From Sphingomonas sp. JC676 (lineage in GTDB: Bacteria; Pseudomonadota; Alphaproteobacteria; Sphingomonadales; Sphingomonadaceae), in contig NZ_JACTGR010000003.1 in the NCBI RefSeq assembly GCF_014489075.1, positions 510,501 through 574,500 of the forward strand: DNA of 64,000 bases, read 5' to 3'. Made by a program: the position numbers and the translations under genes. Under the pieces are notes generated by a model, which was not told the origin of the DNA, did no database searches, and worked only from the letters and a program-made list of their open reading frames with translations. This document shows positions 33,025 to 43,035 of the stretch, piece by piece (the first letter of the stretch is position 1; the number at the start of each line of letters is the position of its first letter).

Positions 33025-34095
33025 TCAGCCGACCTGAGCGCGGTGCAGCAGCTTCTGGTCCGCCAGCACCAGCGCAACCATCGCCTCGACCACCGGAGCG
33101 CCGCGAATGCCGACACAGGGGTCGTGCCGCCCCTTGGTCATGATCTCGGTCGCCTCGCCTTCGCGGGTGATCGTCTCGACCGGGGTTAGGATCGAGCTGG
33201 TCGGCTTGAACGCAACGCGGACGCGCACCGGCTGGCCGGTCGAGATGCCGCCCGCGATGCCGCCGGCATGGTTGGCGAGGAAATGCGGGTGTCCGTCATT
33301 GCCCGGGCGCATCGCATCGGCATTCTGCTCGCCGGTCAGCGCAGCGGCGGCGAACCCGTCGCCGATCTCGACGCCTTTCACGGCATTGATCGACATGCAC
33401 GCCGCCGCCAGCTCGCTGTCGAGCTTGGCATAGAGCGGCGCGCCCCAGCCCGGCGGCACGCCGGTCGCCTCGCAGGCGATCACCGCGCCCAGCGACGAGC
33501 CGCTCTTGCGCGCTCCGTCGACCAGCGCCTCCCAGCGCTTCGCAGCCTCGGCATCGGGGCAGAAGAACGGATTGTTGCCGATCTCGGCCGCATCGAAATT
33601 GGCATAGTCGATCGTATCGCCGCCGATCGCCTCTACCCAGGCGAGGATTGTCACCTCGGGGATCACCAGCCGCGCCACCGCGCCCGCGGCGACCCGCGCC
33701 GCCGTCTCGCGCGCCGAGGAGCGCCCGCCGCCGCGATAGTCGCGGAAGCCGTATTTGGCGTCATACGCATAATCGGCATGGCCGGGGCGATAGGCCTTGG
33801 CGACCTCCGAATAATCCTTCGAGCGCTGGTCGACATTGTCGATATGGAGCGCGATCGGGGTGCCGGTCGTCCGCCCCTCGAAAATGCCGGAAAGGATGCG
33901 GACCTGGTCCGGCTCCTGCCGCTGCGTCGTGAACCTCGACTGGCCCGGGCGGCGCTTGTCGAGGAAAGGCTGGATGTCGCCCTCGGACAGGATCAGCCCC
34001 GGCGGGCAGCCATCGACCACCGCGCCCAGCGCGGGCCCATGGCTCTCCCCCCAGGTGGTGAAGCGGAAGACGCGGCCGAAGGTATTGAAGCTCAT
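33025..34095 (-). CDS. aroC: Chorismate synthase
   Basis: Enzyme of 356 residues that makes chorismate from EPSP with reduced FMN, the last shikimate step. Signatures are complete: [21 protein letters not shown] near the N-terminus, [21 protein letters not shown] in the middle and the [18 protein letters not shown] end. The ATG at 34095 ([13 protein letters not shown]) is the family start and overlaps the upstream small membrane gene by 4 bp. Housekeeping gene at the end of a minus-strand run that includes fabI. Confidence 0.98.
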   Translation of the reverse strand: MSFNTFGRVFRFTTWGESHGPALGAVVDGCPPGLILSEGDIQPFLDKRRPGQSRFTTQRQEPDQVRILSGIFEGRTTGTPIALHIDNVDQRSKDYSEVAKAYRPGHADYAYDAKYGFRDYRGGGRSSARETAARVAAGAVARLVIPEVTILAWVEAIGGDTIDYANFDAAEIGNNPFFCPDAEAAKRWEALVDGARKSGSSLGAVIACEATGVPPGWGAPLYAKLDSELAAACMSINAVKGVEIGDGFAAAALTGEQNADAMRPGNDGHPHFLANHAGGIAGGISTGQPVRVRVAFKPTSSILTPVETITREGEATEIMTKGRHDPCVGIRGAPVVEAMVALVLADQKLLHRAQVG

Positions 34096-34340
34096 GCCCG
34101 GGAAAACCGCGAACGGATCAGCCCGGCACCGGTCATGCCGATCATTATGCCAGCGATCCATCCGATCGTGGACGATCCGAGCGCATCACCGATCGAACCG
34201 CCTGCCACAATGCAGAAGATGGTCACACCCAGCACGACGATATCGAGACGCGACCAGCGCGGTCCCAATTCCGCGAGGTTGAGCAACAGCGCAACCGCCA
34301 TCGCTCCGACCGACGTCAGCAGGGGATGAAACAGCATCAC
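34092..34340 (-). CDS. Small membrane protein of unknown function
   Basis: Protein of 82 residues with three hydrophobic segments (about 8-22, 34-48 and 57-75), containing [24 protein letters not shown] do not recognise a family. It overlaps aroC by 4 bp (ATGA) and follows fabI after 1 bp, so it is translated as part of this operon. Conserved position next to aroC would be the best clue to its role; not testable here. Confidence 0.65.
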   Translation of the reverse strand: MMLFHPLLTSVGAMAVALLLNLAELGPRWSRLDIVVLGVTIFCIVAGGSIGDALGSSTIGWIAGIMIGMTGAGLIRSRFSRA

Positions 34341-34341
34341 G

Positions 34342-35145
34342 CTAGACGAGCGCGATGTCCGGGGCGTCCTCGGCCTTCATGCCGATGACGTTGTAGCCGG
34401 CGTCGACATGATGCGTCTCGCCGGTCACGCCCGAGGCGAGATCGGAGAGCAGGTACAGCCCCGCGCCCCCGACATCCTCGATCGTCACGTTGCGTTTCAG
34501 CGGCGAATTGAGCTCGTTCCACTTCAGGATCAGCCGGAAATCGCCGATTCCGCTGGCCGCCAGCGTCTTGATCGGCCCCGCCGAGATCGCATTGACGCGG
34601 ATATTGTCGCGGCCGAGATCGACCGCGAGATACTGGACGCTGGTCTCGAGCGCGGCCTTGGCGACGCCCATCACGTTATAGTGCGGAATCACCTTCTCGG
34701 CGCCGTAATAGCTGAGCGTCAGCAGGCTGCCGCCATTGGGCATCATCGCCGCCGCGCGCTTGGCGACCGCGACGAAGGAATAGACGCTGATGTTCATCGT
34801 CATCAGGAAATTTTCGAGGCTCGTGTCGACATAGCCGCCGCGCAGCTCGTTCTTGTCCGAAAAGCCGATCGCATGGACGACGAAGTCGATCGTGGGCCAG
34901 CGCTCCGCCAGCGTGGCGAAGGTCTTGTCGAGTTCGGTCATGTCGGAGACGTCGCACTCGATCAGGAAATCCTGGCCGAGCTGCTCCGCGAGCGGACGCA
35001 CGCGCTTCTCCAGCGCCTCGCCCTGATAGCTGAACGCCATTTCCGCGCCCTGTTCATGGAGCTTCTTGGCGATCCCCCATGCCAGCGAGCGGTCATTGGC
35101 CAGGCCCATGATCAACCCGCGCTTACCCTGCATCAATCCGGTCAC
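34342..35145 (-). CDS. fabI: Enoyl-[acyl-carrier-protein] reductase (NADH), FabI
   Basis: SDR enzyme of 267 residues that reduces enoyl-ACP in the fatty-acid elongation cycle. FabI features: GLANDRSLAWGIAKKLHEQG at the NAD site, the FVVHAIGFSDK strand, the catalytic Tyr-x6-Lys type site in YYGAEKVIPHYNVMGVAKAAL, and NAISAGPIKTLAASGI in the substrate-binding loop. The GTG start at 35145 overlaps the YihY stop as GTGA. The target family of triclosan and diazaborines. Sits between YihY and the small membrane protein gene in one run. Confidence 0.97.
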   Translation of the reverse strand: MTGLMQGKRGLIMGLANDRSLAWGIAKKLHEQGAEMAFSYQGEALEKRVRPLAEQLGQDFLIECDVSDMTELDKTFATLAERWPTIDFVVHAIGFSDKNELRGGYVDTSLENFLMTMNISVYSFVAVAKRAAAMMPNGGSLLTLSYYGAEKVIPHYNVMGVAKAALETSVQYLAVDLGRDNIRVNAISAGPIKTLAASGIGDFRLILKWNELNSPLKRNVTIEDVGGAGLYLLSDLASGVTGETHHVDAGYNVIGMKAEDAPDIALV

Positions 35146-36104
35146 GTGCTTTGCACCTCTTGTTCGTGGCGTCCGTCTAGCCCGTCTTCGGGCGCTTCCG
35201 CCAGCGCCGCGTTGAGTTCGGCGCCGACGACGAGCCCCAGCCCGACGAGAAAGAAGAAGATCAGCGCGATCATCACGCCCGCAAGGCTGCCATAAGTGAG
35301 GTCGTAACTGCCAAGCGTGCCGAGCACGCTGGGGAGCAAGGCCGTCACCAGCAGCCACCAGCCGGCGGTGAATGCGGCGCCCGGCCATTTGGGACATTTG
35401 GTCTTGCGGTAGCGGCTCGGCGTCAGCGAATAGAACAGCATGTAGAGCGCGCCGAACAGCGCGATCCCCGGCGCGATGCGGCTCAACGACACGATCCGCT
35501 GCGCCTCCGAAGCCCAGGGAAAGACGCGATAGACCAGTTGCTCGACCCCCGTGAGGATCACCTGGAAGCTGAACGCCGCCATCACCAGGATCACCGAGGC
35601 GATGATCATCCCGATCGCCCCCAGACGGTAGCGCCAGAAGGGCGTGCGCGACTGGACGCCATAGGCCTGGCGCAAGATGCCGCGGATCGTCTCGATAAAG
35701 CCGGCGGTGGTCCACAACCCGACGATCGCACCGAACCACAGCAGATTGCCGGTGCGGGCGTGGAGCACGTCGAGCACCGGCTGGCGGAGCAAAGCGGCGA
35801 CATCGGGCGGGACGGTGCGCAGGAACGCCTCGAGCGTCTGGATGCCCTCGCCGGTGCGCCCCAACAGGCTAGCCAGCGCCGCCGCCACGATGAAGAAGGG
35901 GAAGAGCGTGACCAGCGAGAGATAGGCAAGGTTGCCGGCATAGGTGAAGCCATCGGTAAAGGTGCCGATGGCGACGCGCTTGAGCACCACGAAGAAGCGC
36001 TGCGAGACGCCTAGATCGCTGAGATGCTGATGGATCTGGCCGCCCAGCCCGCGCCGACGCGCCTCGGGCGATTCCGGAGAGATGGGAGGTTGTTCAGAAT
36101 CCAC
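35142..36104 (-). CDS. YihY/virulence factor BrkB family membrane protein
   Basis: Inner-membrane protein of 320 residues with six hydrophobic segments and cytosolic tails. The family is recognisable from FTYAGNLAYLSLVTLFPFFIVA in TM1, GLWTTAGFIETIRGILRQAYG and YFLTPSR-like YSLTPSRYRK, with the TM5-6 region AAFTAGWWLLVTALLPSVLG. Called ribonuclease BN in older annotation, which is wrong for this family; the true role is unknown. The GTG at 36104 lies 6 bp after the dnaJ-like gene. It overlaps fabI by 4 bp. Confidence 0.9.
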   Translation of the reverse strand: MDSEQPPISPESPEARRRGLGGQIHQHLSDLGVSQRFFVVLKRVAIGTFTDGFTYAGNLAYLSLVTLFPFFIVAAALASLLGRTGEGIQTLEAFLRTVPPDVAALLRQPVLDVLHARTGNLLWFGAIVGLWTTAGFIETIRGILRQAYGVQSRTPFWRYRLGAIGMIIASVILVMAAFSFQVILTGVEQLVYRVFPWASEAQRIVSLSRIAPGIALFGALYMLFYSLTPSRYRKTKCPKWPGAAFTAGWWLLVTALLPSVLGTLGSYDLTYGSLAGVMIALIFFFLVGLGLVVGAELNAALAEAPEDGLDGRHEQEVQST

Positions 36105-36110
36105 GCGGGT

Positions 36111-37046
36111 TCAGACGCCCATGCGACCGCGCGGGTTCCCCTTGTCTTGCCAGCCCTGGACGAACTCGATCAGTGCGTCGTCGTCCACCGGCAAATCGAC
36201 CATCAGCGTGACGAGCAGGTCCCCGCGCCCGCCGCCCTTCTTGTGGAAGCCGCGGCCCTTGAGGCGGAGCACCTTGCCCGAGCTCGACCCCTTAGGAACC
36301 GTCAGCATCACCGCGCCATCGGGCGTGGGCACGCGAATCTGGCCGCCGAGCACCGCTTCGGACAGGCTGACCGGCAGGTCGAGTCGGATATCGTCGCCGA
36401 CGCGCTCGTAGAAGCGATGAGGCTGGATCTCGATCGTGACGATCGCGTCGCCAAAGCCGCCCGGCCCTTCCTCGCCCTTGCCGGCGAGCCGCATCTGGGT
36501 GCCGTCCTCGACTCCCGCGGGCAATTTCAGGTCGATCGTCTTGCCGTCGCGCAGCGTGATCCGCTGCGGGCTCAATCGCGCGGCATCCTCGAAACTCACC
36601 GCGAGCTTATAGGCGACATTGGCGCCCTTGGCCGCCGGGCGTCGGCCGAAACCACCAAAGCCGCCGCTGAACCCGCCGCCACGCTTCGCGCCCCCACCGC
36701 CGAACAGACCTTCGAAAATGTCGCCGAGATCGCCATTGCCCTCGCTGCCAAAATCGAACTGGCCCCCGCCGGGGCGGAAACCGCCCTGCTGGCCGCCGCC
36801 GCCAAAGCCGAATGGCGCGGTGGGATTGCCGTCACCGTCGATCTCGCCGCGATCGAAGCGCGCGCGCTTGTCCTTGTCGGTGAGCAGGTCATAGGCCTGG
36901 GTGACCTGGCTGAAACGCTCGGTCGCCTTCGGATTGTCCTTGTTCTTGTCGGGGTGCAGCTCCTTGGCGAGCTTGCGATAGGCCTTCTTGATATCGGCCT
37001 CGGTCGCTCCGCGCGCCACACCCAGAGTTGCGTAAGGATCGGCCAA
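36111..37046 (-). CDS. DnaJ-class co-chaperone, CbpA type
   Basis: J-domain protein of about 311 residues stimulating DnaK. The J domain (YATLGVARGATEADIKKAYR with HPD in KELHPDKNKD) is followed by a Gly/Phe-rich linker (about 85-150) and the C-terminal substrate-binding domains (LKLPAGVEDGTQMRLAGKG). The zinc-finger repeats of true DnaJ are absent, so it is of CbpA type. The TTG at 37046 is preferred because the protein then begins at ADPYATLGV and GGGGA lies 6 nt upstream; a GTG at 37067 is the alternative. First gene of the run leading to YihY, fabI and aroC. Confidence 0.9.
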   Translation of the reverse strand: MADPYATLGVARGATEADIKKAYRKLAKELHPDKNKDNPKATERFSQVTQAYDLLTDKDKRARFDRGEIDGDGNPTAPFGFGGGGQQGGFRPGGGQFDFGSEGNGDLGDIFEGLFGGGGAKRGGGFSGGFGGFGRRPAAKGANVAYKLAVSFEDAARLSPQRITLRDGKTIDLKLPAGVEDGTQMRLAGKGEEGPGGFGDAIVTIEIQPHRFYERVGDDIRLDLPVSLSEAVLGGQIRVPTPDGAVMLTVPKGSSSGKVLRLKGRGFHKKGGGRGDLLVTLMVDLPVDDDALIEFVQGWQDKGNPRGRMGV

Positions 37047-37146
37047 TGTATTCCCCAGTTCGTCCACTCTAACCTAGTCCGCTCCTTATAGGACGGACGA
37101 TGGCGCCGAACATCGGCGCGCAAGGCCTGTAGTGCAAGGGCAAGGC

Positions 37147-38037
37147 TCAGGCGGAGACTTGTTCCAGCGGCTCGACATCGACCGAGACGCGCAGTTCCTG
37201 TGCGCCCGAGCCGAGCACGATGCCGTCGATCGGTGCGATATCGGCATAGTCGCGGCCGATCGCCATCACGACATGATCCTCGGCCATCCAGATGCCGTTG
37301 GTGGGATCGACCCCGACCCAGCCGAGATCGGGGCCGCACCACAGCAGCACCCAGGCATGGGTGGCGTCCGCGCCGACCAGGCGGGGCTGGCCGGGCGGCG
37401 GCAAGGTGCGCAGATAGCCCGAGACATAGGCCGCGGGCAGGCCCGCGGCGCGCAGGCCCGAGATCATGATCTGCGCGAAATCCTGGCAGACGCCGCCGCG
37501 CTTCACGAATGCCTCGTGCGGCGAAGTGTCGACAAGGGTCGCGGTGGTATCGAATGCGAACTCGCGCTGGATGCGCCGGGCCAGCGCGATCCCCGCCTCC
37601 AGCACGCCGCGGCCCGGATCGAGATCCTCGGCGCACCACAAAGCGATGTCGCGATCGAGCGGGATCAGCGGCGAGGGGAACAGATAGCTAGCCGGGCTGA
37701 CCGGCGAGGCGTCACGGCTGGCGCGGGCAAGCCGGGCGATCTCGCCAAGCGTGGGATCGCTCGCCTGCGGGACCGGAATCATCCGATCGACGCGGACTTG
37801 TGCGCTGCTCTCGATCGTCAGCGACCGGACCGGCGCATCGAGCACGAGGCGCACAACATTGGCCAGGCCGGCTTCGGCGCGCGCGGGCGAGGTCTCGCCG
37901 CTGGGGGTGATCGTCAGGCGATAATCCTCGATCACCTGCCCCGACCACAATATCGGCTGGAGCCGCAGGTTGCAGCGCGCGAAGGCGACCGGCTGCGCAT
38001 ATTCGAACCGGGTGACGTGACGGATGCGGTAGAGCAT
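37147..38037 (-). CDS. Transglutaminase-like cysteine protease family protein
   Basis: Protein of 296 residues. The N-terminal beta domain (YRIRHVTRFEYAQPVAFAR) is the usual partner of bacterial transglutaminase-core proteins. The catalytic triad can be read: Cys in KRGGVCQDFAQIM, His in GADATHAWVLLW and Asp in GVDPTNG. The gene follows the ATP-grasp/alpha-E gene by 6 bp. This three-domain set (ATP-grasp, alpha-E, transglutaminase) is known from comparative genomics as a predicted peptide ligation and processing system; substrates are unknown. Cytosolic, no signal peptide. Confidence 0.9.
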   Translation of the reverse strand: MLYRIRHVTRFEYAQPVAFARCNLRLQPILWSGQVIEDYRLTITPSGETSPARAEAGLANVVRLVLDAPVRSLTIESSAQVRVDRMIPVPQASDPTLGEIARLARASRDASPVSPASYLFPSPLIPLDRDIALWCAEDLDPGRGVLEAGIALARRIQREFAFDTTATLVDTSPHEAFVKRGGVCQDFAQIMISGLRAAGLPAAYVSGYLRTLPPPGQPRLVGADATHAWVLLWCGPDLGWVGVDPTNGIWMAEDHVVMAIGRDYADIAPIDGIVLGSGAQELRVSVDVEPLEQVSA

Positions 38038-38043
38038 GGGTTC

Positions 38044-40521
38044 CTAGGCCAGAACGAGCCCTGCAGCGCGCAAGGGTTCGGCGCCCTGGAGGAAATAGCG
38101 GCGCGCGATCGCGTCCGAGAGGCGCCCAAGGCGATTCTCAAGGTCCCAGAGCATCGCATCGTCGATCCGCGTGGCGCGTGCGGTGACCATCAGCGCGGCG
38201 AACTCGCGCGCCTGCTCTTGTTGCGGCTCGGCCAGGCCATCGTCCGACAGCACCGGCAACTTGTTGAGATGCTCCGAGATCGCCCCGGCCTGGAAAGCGA
38301 TGGCGCGCGGGTTGCCCGGATCGAGCGCGACCAGATCGATTACTGGCACGCGGGCGATGCCGGTCAGATACCGCTGACGATAGCTGATCTGGCTGTCGGC
38401 GAGATCGAGCAGGGTGGAAAGATCGTCGCTGGTCGCGTCCGCCCCGCCAAAGCTGCGCAGGAAGCGGATCGCGGCGCTGGCGCGCTCGATGCGGCGGCCG
38501 AGTTCGTGGAAGCGCCAGGCATCGGTGCGCGCCATATGCTCGCCCGCCAGGCCCGCCAGCGCGGAATAACGGCGCTGGAGCGATCCCGCCTTGTCGAGCA
38601 GCGAGCCGCCTGTCGGGAACGGCGCATCGAGCAGCCGGACCATGTCGGCCGATAGCCGTTCGCGGGATACTTCGCCGATCAGCTTGGCCTGGGCATTGAT
38701 CGCGCGAACGCTGCGCGCGCCTTCGTCCTCCAGCGCGGTGCGCGCGAGATGGGTGAGGTCGGCACGCTTCAACGCGCGCGGCTCAGGCGCCGCACCGCTG
38801 GTCACGACGAGCGAGACCAGGCGACGAACCGTGTCGCCGGCGAGCGCAGCCCCGGTATCGGCGCTGATCGAATTGCCGAGCAGCACGCGGAGCACCGAGA
38901 GCAAAGCCTCGCCGCGCTCGAGATAACGGCCGAGCCAGAAGAGATTGTCGGCGACGCGGCTGGGCAAGGTGCCCGGATTGCGGCGGAGCTGGGTCGAATC
39001 GCCCGACGGGAGCAGCGACACCGGCGCCACCGGATCGGGACCATGGACGCAGACATCGGCCGACCAGGTACCCTCGCCCATCACCGCGGCGCGTGCGTCG
39101 GGATGCTCGCCGATCCGCGCGAAGCCGCCGGGTAGGACGATCCACTGTCCATCGGCACCGCGCGCGGCGAAGACCCGAAGCGTGAAGGGGCGCGGCGCGA
39201 GGCCGTCCTCCGCGCCGACGGGCATCGTCGACAGGCACACGACTTCCTGGCCGACATAGTCCTGCGGCCGGCGCGCCATATCCTCGAGCAAAGCGGTGCG
39301 GGCATCGCCGGTGATCGTCGAGCCGAGCGCGGCCTGGCCCTCGGGCAGACCCAGCGGCGGGTTTCCGAATGCCGGCGCTATCAGCAGCGAATCGAGATTG
39401 GCGGCGACATGGTCCCGTTCTGTGTCCTGGCCGCACCACCAGGTCGCGATGTTGGGCAGCTTGAGTGGCTCGCCCAGCAGCAGTTCGGACAGGCGCGGCA
39501 GGAAGGCGGCGAAGGCGGGCGCCTCGAGCAGCCCGACGCCGGGGGCGTTGGCGATGACGACATTGCCCTCGGCCATCGCGTCGATCACGCCGGGCACGCC
39601 GATCGTCGAGTGCGAATCGAGCGCGAGCGGATCGAGCAGGCGCGGATCTAGCCGGTCCCACAGCGCATCGACGCGCTTGAGGCCCGCAATGGTGCGCACA
39701 TAGAGCTTGTCGTCGAGCACCGCGAGATCGGCACCCTCGACCAGGAGGAAGCCCAGATAGCGCGCGAGATGCGCCTGCTCGGCATAGCTGGGATTGAGCC
39801 GGCCGGGGGTGAGCAAGGCCATGCGCGGCTCGGCTCGCCGGCACAAAGCCGCCAGCCCTTCGCGGAACGCCGCGAAGAAGGGCGCATGGCGCTCGATGTT
39901 GATCCGGGTCTGGAGCCCATCGAGCGTCCGCGCCATCGCCAGCCGGTTCTCCAGCGCATAGCCGGCGCCGGCGGGCGCGCGGAGATGATCGGCAAGCACC
40001 CGCCATTCGCCCGAAGGTCCGCGGCAAAGATCGGCCGCGACGAACTGGAGGTGATAGCCGCCCGGCGGGGTGAGCCGCGCGAGCGGGCGCAGGAAGAAGG
40101 GGCTCCCGGTGACAAGCGCGGCGGGTACGTCGCCGTCGGCGACCAGCTTGCTCTCGCCATAGAGGTCCTGGAGCAAGGTCTCCATCAGCTCGGCGCGCTG
40201 GGCGATGCCGTCGGCAATGCCCTTCCATTCCGCCTGCTCGATCAGCAGCGGCACGGGCGATAGCGGCCAGGGACGCTCCTCGCCCTCGCCGGCGATGCGG
40301 AAGCCGGTGCCGATATCCTCGGCATTGCGCTGGGCGCGCTCGCGGGCGATCGCCAGATTCTCGCCGGAAAGCGCGGCCAGTTCCTCGAAGAGGCCGGCCC
40401 AGGCGCTGTCGCTATGGGCGCAGAGCATGTCGCTGGGGGGAACATGGGCGCAATAGTCCGCGATCCACCGGTCGGCGATCAGGCCGGCATCGAACAATCC
40501 GGTCGCTGCGCGGCTGGCCAA
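38044..40521 (-). CDS. Circularly permuted ATP-grasp / alpha-E fusion protein
   Basis: Protein of about 825 residues joining two parts that are often separate genes. The N-terminal ~500 residues are the circularly permuted ATP-grasp type (DLYGESKLVADGDVPAALV; VANAPGVGLLEAPAFAAFLP as in VIANAPGVG; VLPGGFARI), expected to activate a carboxylate. The C-terminal ~300 residues are the helical alpha-E domain (SRVADNLFWLGRYLERGE). With the transglutaminase 6 bp downstream it forms a predicted peptide-bond making and breaking unit. The TTG at 40521 is preferred because AAGGAAG lies 5 nt upstream; TTG 40536 is possible. The start is the least certain part. Confidence 0.87.
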   Translation of the reverse strand: MASRAATGLFDAGLIADRWIADYCAHVPPSDMLCAHSDSAWAGLFEELAALSGENLAIARERAQRNAEDIGTGFRIAGEGEERPWPLSPVPLLIEQAEWKGIADGIAQRAELMETLLQDLYGESKLVADGDVPAALVTGSPFFLRPLARLTPPGGYHLQFVAADLCRGPSGEWRVLADHLRAPAGAGYALENRLAMARTLDGLQTRINIERHAPFFAAFREGLAALCRRAEPRMALLTPGRLNPSYAEQAHLARYLGFLLVEGADLAVLDDKLYVRTIAGLKRVDALWDRLDPRLLDPLALDSHSTIGVPGVIDAMAEGNVVIANAPGVGLLEAPAFAAFLPRLSELLLGEPLKLPNIATWWCGQDTERDHVAANLDSLLIAPAFGNPPLGLPEGQAALGSTITGDARTALLEDMARRPQDYVGQEVVCLSTMPVGAEDGLAPRPFTLRVFAARGADGQWIVLPGGFARIGEHPDARAAVMGEGTWSADVCVHGPDPVAPVSLLPSGDSTQLRRNPGTLPSRVADNLFWLGRYLERGEALLSVLRVLLGNSISADTGAALAGDTVRRLVSLVVTSGAAPEPRALKRADLTHLARTALEDEGARSVRAINAQAKLIGEVSRERLSADMVRLLDAPFPTGGSLLDKAGSLQRRYSALAGLAGEHMARTDAWRFHELGRRIERASAAIRFLRSFGGADATSDDLSTLLDLADSQISYRQRYLTGIARVPVIDLVALDPGNPRAIAFQAGAISEHLNKLPVLSDDGLAEPQQEQAREFAALMVTARATRIDDAMLWDLENRLGRLSDAIARRYFLQGAEPLRAAGLVLA

Positions 40522-40611
40522 AATCGCTTCCTTCAACCCTTTGGTCGACGATGGGGCAATCCATGCTGCCTTGCAACAATGGAGATGTGCGGAGGGCTAT
40601 GCCTTTCGCGA

Positions 40612-43035
40612 CTAGAGGTCGGGCAATTCTTGCGCGGTCTCTCCCCAGCCCTGCAATGCGCGCGAAGCGGCGCGCTCGATCAGCTCGGCGGCATCGCGGA
40701 TCGTGAAGCGCTTGGCGCTGTCGATATCGCGCAGCTCGGTCCAGGTGACCGGCGCCGCGACCGGTGCGCCCTCCCGGGCGCGGGCGACATAAGGGAGCAC
40801 GGCGGTGCTGCCGCGCTGGTTGCGGAGATAGTCGATGAAGATCTTGCCCTTGCGATTGAGCTTCTTGAGGTTGGCGGTGAAGCGATCGGGCTCGGCCTGG
40901 GCCAGCGCACGCGCGAAGCGCTCGCAGAAGGACCGCGCCTCGGGCCACTCCGCCTTCGGAATCAGCGGCACCACGACGTGGACGCCCTTGCCGCCCGAAA
41001 GCAAAGGCCAGCTCGTCAGGCCGATGTCCGCCAGATGGTCCTTGAGGTCGACAGCCGCCTTCTTGACCACCTCGAAGTCGAGCCCCTCATCGGGATCGAG
41101 ATCGAAGACGAGCCGGTCGGGCTTCTCGATATCGGCGACCAGGCTGCCCCAGCCATGGAATTCGATCGTCCCCATCTGCACGCAGGCGAGCATCCCGTCG
41201 GCATCGTCGACATAGAGATAGGGTTCGACCGATCCGTCTTTCTCGCGGACGTCGACATGATGGACCTGCTCGCCGAACGAGCCGGCATCATGCTTCTGGA
41301 AGAAGCATTGTTTCGCGCGGCCCTGCGGGCACCGGACCAGGCTGATCGGGCGATTGCCGACCCAGCGCAAAGCGATCGGCGCGACCGCGGCGTAATAATC
41401 GGCGAGATCGCCCTTGGTCAGGCCCGATTCGGGGTAGATCACCCGCTCGCGGCTGCTGATCTTGATGCTGCTGACCGGCGCTTCGGGTTGCGGCAAGGGC
41501 TTCTCGACCACCACATCCTCGGCCTTCTTGTCCTCGCGCAGTCCGATGAAGCTGGCATGGCGTACGACATTCTCAGCAGTGAATTCGGCAAAGGCGATCT
41601 CGGCGATCAGCTTGGGCTTCACCCATTTCGCGCCGCGCGCCTCCGGACGCGGGACCTTCACCGGCGGATCGTCGGTGGCGATCTTCTCAAAGCGTTCGCG
41701 CAGATCGTCGAGCGTCGCGGCGTTGAAGCCCGTCCCCACCTTGCCGGCATAGACCAGCCCGTCCTTGCCGTTGACCGCCAGCAGCAGCGAGCGGAAGCCG
41801 CGCCCCTTGGCGCTGCTCGGCGTCCAGCCGATGATCACGAATTCCTGGCGGTGGATGCACTTGATCTTGAGCCAGTTCTTGGTCCGCGCGCCGCGATAGG
41901 GCGCATCGGCGCGCTTGGAGACCACGCCCTCGTAACCCTCACGGCACATCGTCTCGAACAATTTCTCCCCGGCGCCCTGGATATGCTCGGAGAACTGGAT
42001 GCGTTCGTCCACGCCCTCGAGCAACGCGCGCAGCCGTTCCTTGCGGGCGAGCAGCGGGAGTTTGGTCAGGTCCTCGTCACCTTGCGAGAGCAGGTCGAAC
42101 GCGAACATCGTCAGCCCCTCGCCGCCGTTCGAGATCGCTTCCTGCAGCGTCGAGAAATCGGGCTTGCCCTGCTTGAAGGCGACGATCTCGCCGTCGATCA
42201 GCGCAGCACCGGGGAGCGTCGCAGCCGCCTCGGCGATGCCCGGGAACTTCTCCGTCCAGTCCAGGCCGGTGCGGGTGTAGATCTTCGGCCCCTTGTCGCC
42301 GATCGCGAGCAGCGCGCGATAGCCGTCATATTTGACCTCGTGCAGCCAGTCGTTGCCGGTGGGAACGGTGTCGACGAGCGTCGCGAGCTGGGGCGCATGG
42401 AAAGTGGGGAGCTTGCCCTTCGCCGCCCGCGGCGCGGCCTTCTTCACCTTCTCGGCCTTCTTGCCCTCGGCGATCTCCTGCATCGTCCGGCCGGTCTTGA
42501 TGCTGGTCAGCCCGGTCTCGACCAGCGCGTCGGTCGCGCCGGCAAACTGGTCGTCGATTTTCCGCAACAGCCAGTTCTCCGCCTTCTCCTTGACGCGCGG
42601 CTTCAGGCGGATCAGCAGCCATTCGCCCTTCATCCGTTCGCCGTCGAGGCGGAAATGGAGATGTCCCTTCTCCAGGTCCTTGGCGCTCTTGCCCTCGATC
42701 GGCTCCCAGACGCCGTCATCCCACAGCATCACCGTGCCGCCGCCATATTGGCCCTGGGGGATCGTCCCCTCGAAATCGGCATAAGAGAGCGGATGATCCT
42801 CGGTGCGCACCGCGAGGCGCTTCTCGTCGGGATCGAGGCTGGGGCCGCGCGTCACCGCCCAGCTCTTGAGCACGCCGTCGATCTCCAGCCGGAAATCCCA
42901 GTGCAGCCGCGACGCATCGTGCTTCTGCACCATGAAGCGATTGCCGCCGGTGCGCGCGATCGCGCCGGCGGGCTCGGCGGTCTTCGCGAAGTCCCGCTTG
43001 GCATTGTACTTCGCGAGGGGATCGGCCTCAGGCAC
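40612..43035 (-). CDS. ligD: Multifunctional non-homologous end-joining DNA ligase LigD
   Basis: Protein of 807 residues that processes and seals double-strand breaks with Ku. Domains in order: 3'-phosphoesterase (about 1-170, VQKHDASRLHWDFRLE with the metal His), ATP-dependent ligase (about 210-500, nucleotidyl Lys235 in HEVKYDGYR, EGVVSKR), and primase-polymerase (about 530-807, FDLDPDEGLDFE and the SGGKGVHVVVPL site). The order PE-LIG-POL is usual in Proteobacteria. The start overlaps the end of ku by 8 bp, so the two are coupled. No LexA box is visible upstream. Confidence 0.95.
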   Translation of the reverse strand: MPEADPLAKYNAKRDFAKTAEPAGAIARTGGNRFMVQKHDASRLHWDFRLEIDGVLKSWAVTRGPSLDPDEKRLAVRTEDHPLSYADFEGTIPQGQYGGGTVMLWDDGVWEPIEGKSAKDLEKGHLHFRLDGERMKGEWLLIRLKPRVKEKAENWLLRKIDDQFAGATDALVETGLTSIKTGRTMQEIAEGKKAEKVKKAAPRAAKGKLPTFHAPQLATLVDTVPTGNDWLHEVKYDGYRALLAIGDKGPKIYTRTGLDWTEKFPGIAEAAATLPGAALIDGEIVAFKQGKPDFSTLQEAISNGGEGLTMFAFDLLSQGDEDLTKLPLLARKERLRALLEGVDERIQFSEHIQGAGEKLFETMCREGYEGVVSKRADAPYRGARTKNWLKIKCIHRQEFVIIGWTPSSAKGRGFRSLLLAVNGKDGLVYAGKVGTGFNAATLDDLRERFEKIATDDPPVKVPRPEARGAKWVKPKLIAEIAFAEFTAENVVRHASFIGLREDKKAEDVVVEKPLPQPEAPVSSIKISSRERVIYPESGLTKGDLADYYAAVAPIALRWVGNRPISLVRCPQGRAKQCFFQKHDAGSFGEQVHHVDVREKDGSVEPYLYVDDADGMLACVQMGTIEFHGWGSLVADIEKPDRLVFDLDPDEGLDFEVVKKAAVDLKDHLADIGLTSWPLLSGGKGVHVVVPLIPKAEWPEARSFCERFARALAQAEPDRFTANLKKLNRKGKIFIDYLRNQRGSTAVLPYVARAREGAPVAAPVTWTELRDIDSAKRFTIRDAAELIERAASRALQGWGETAQELPDL

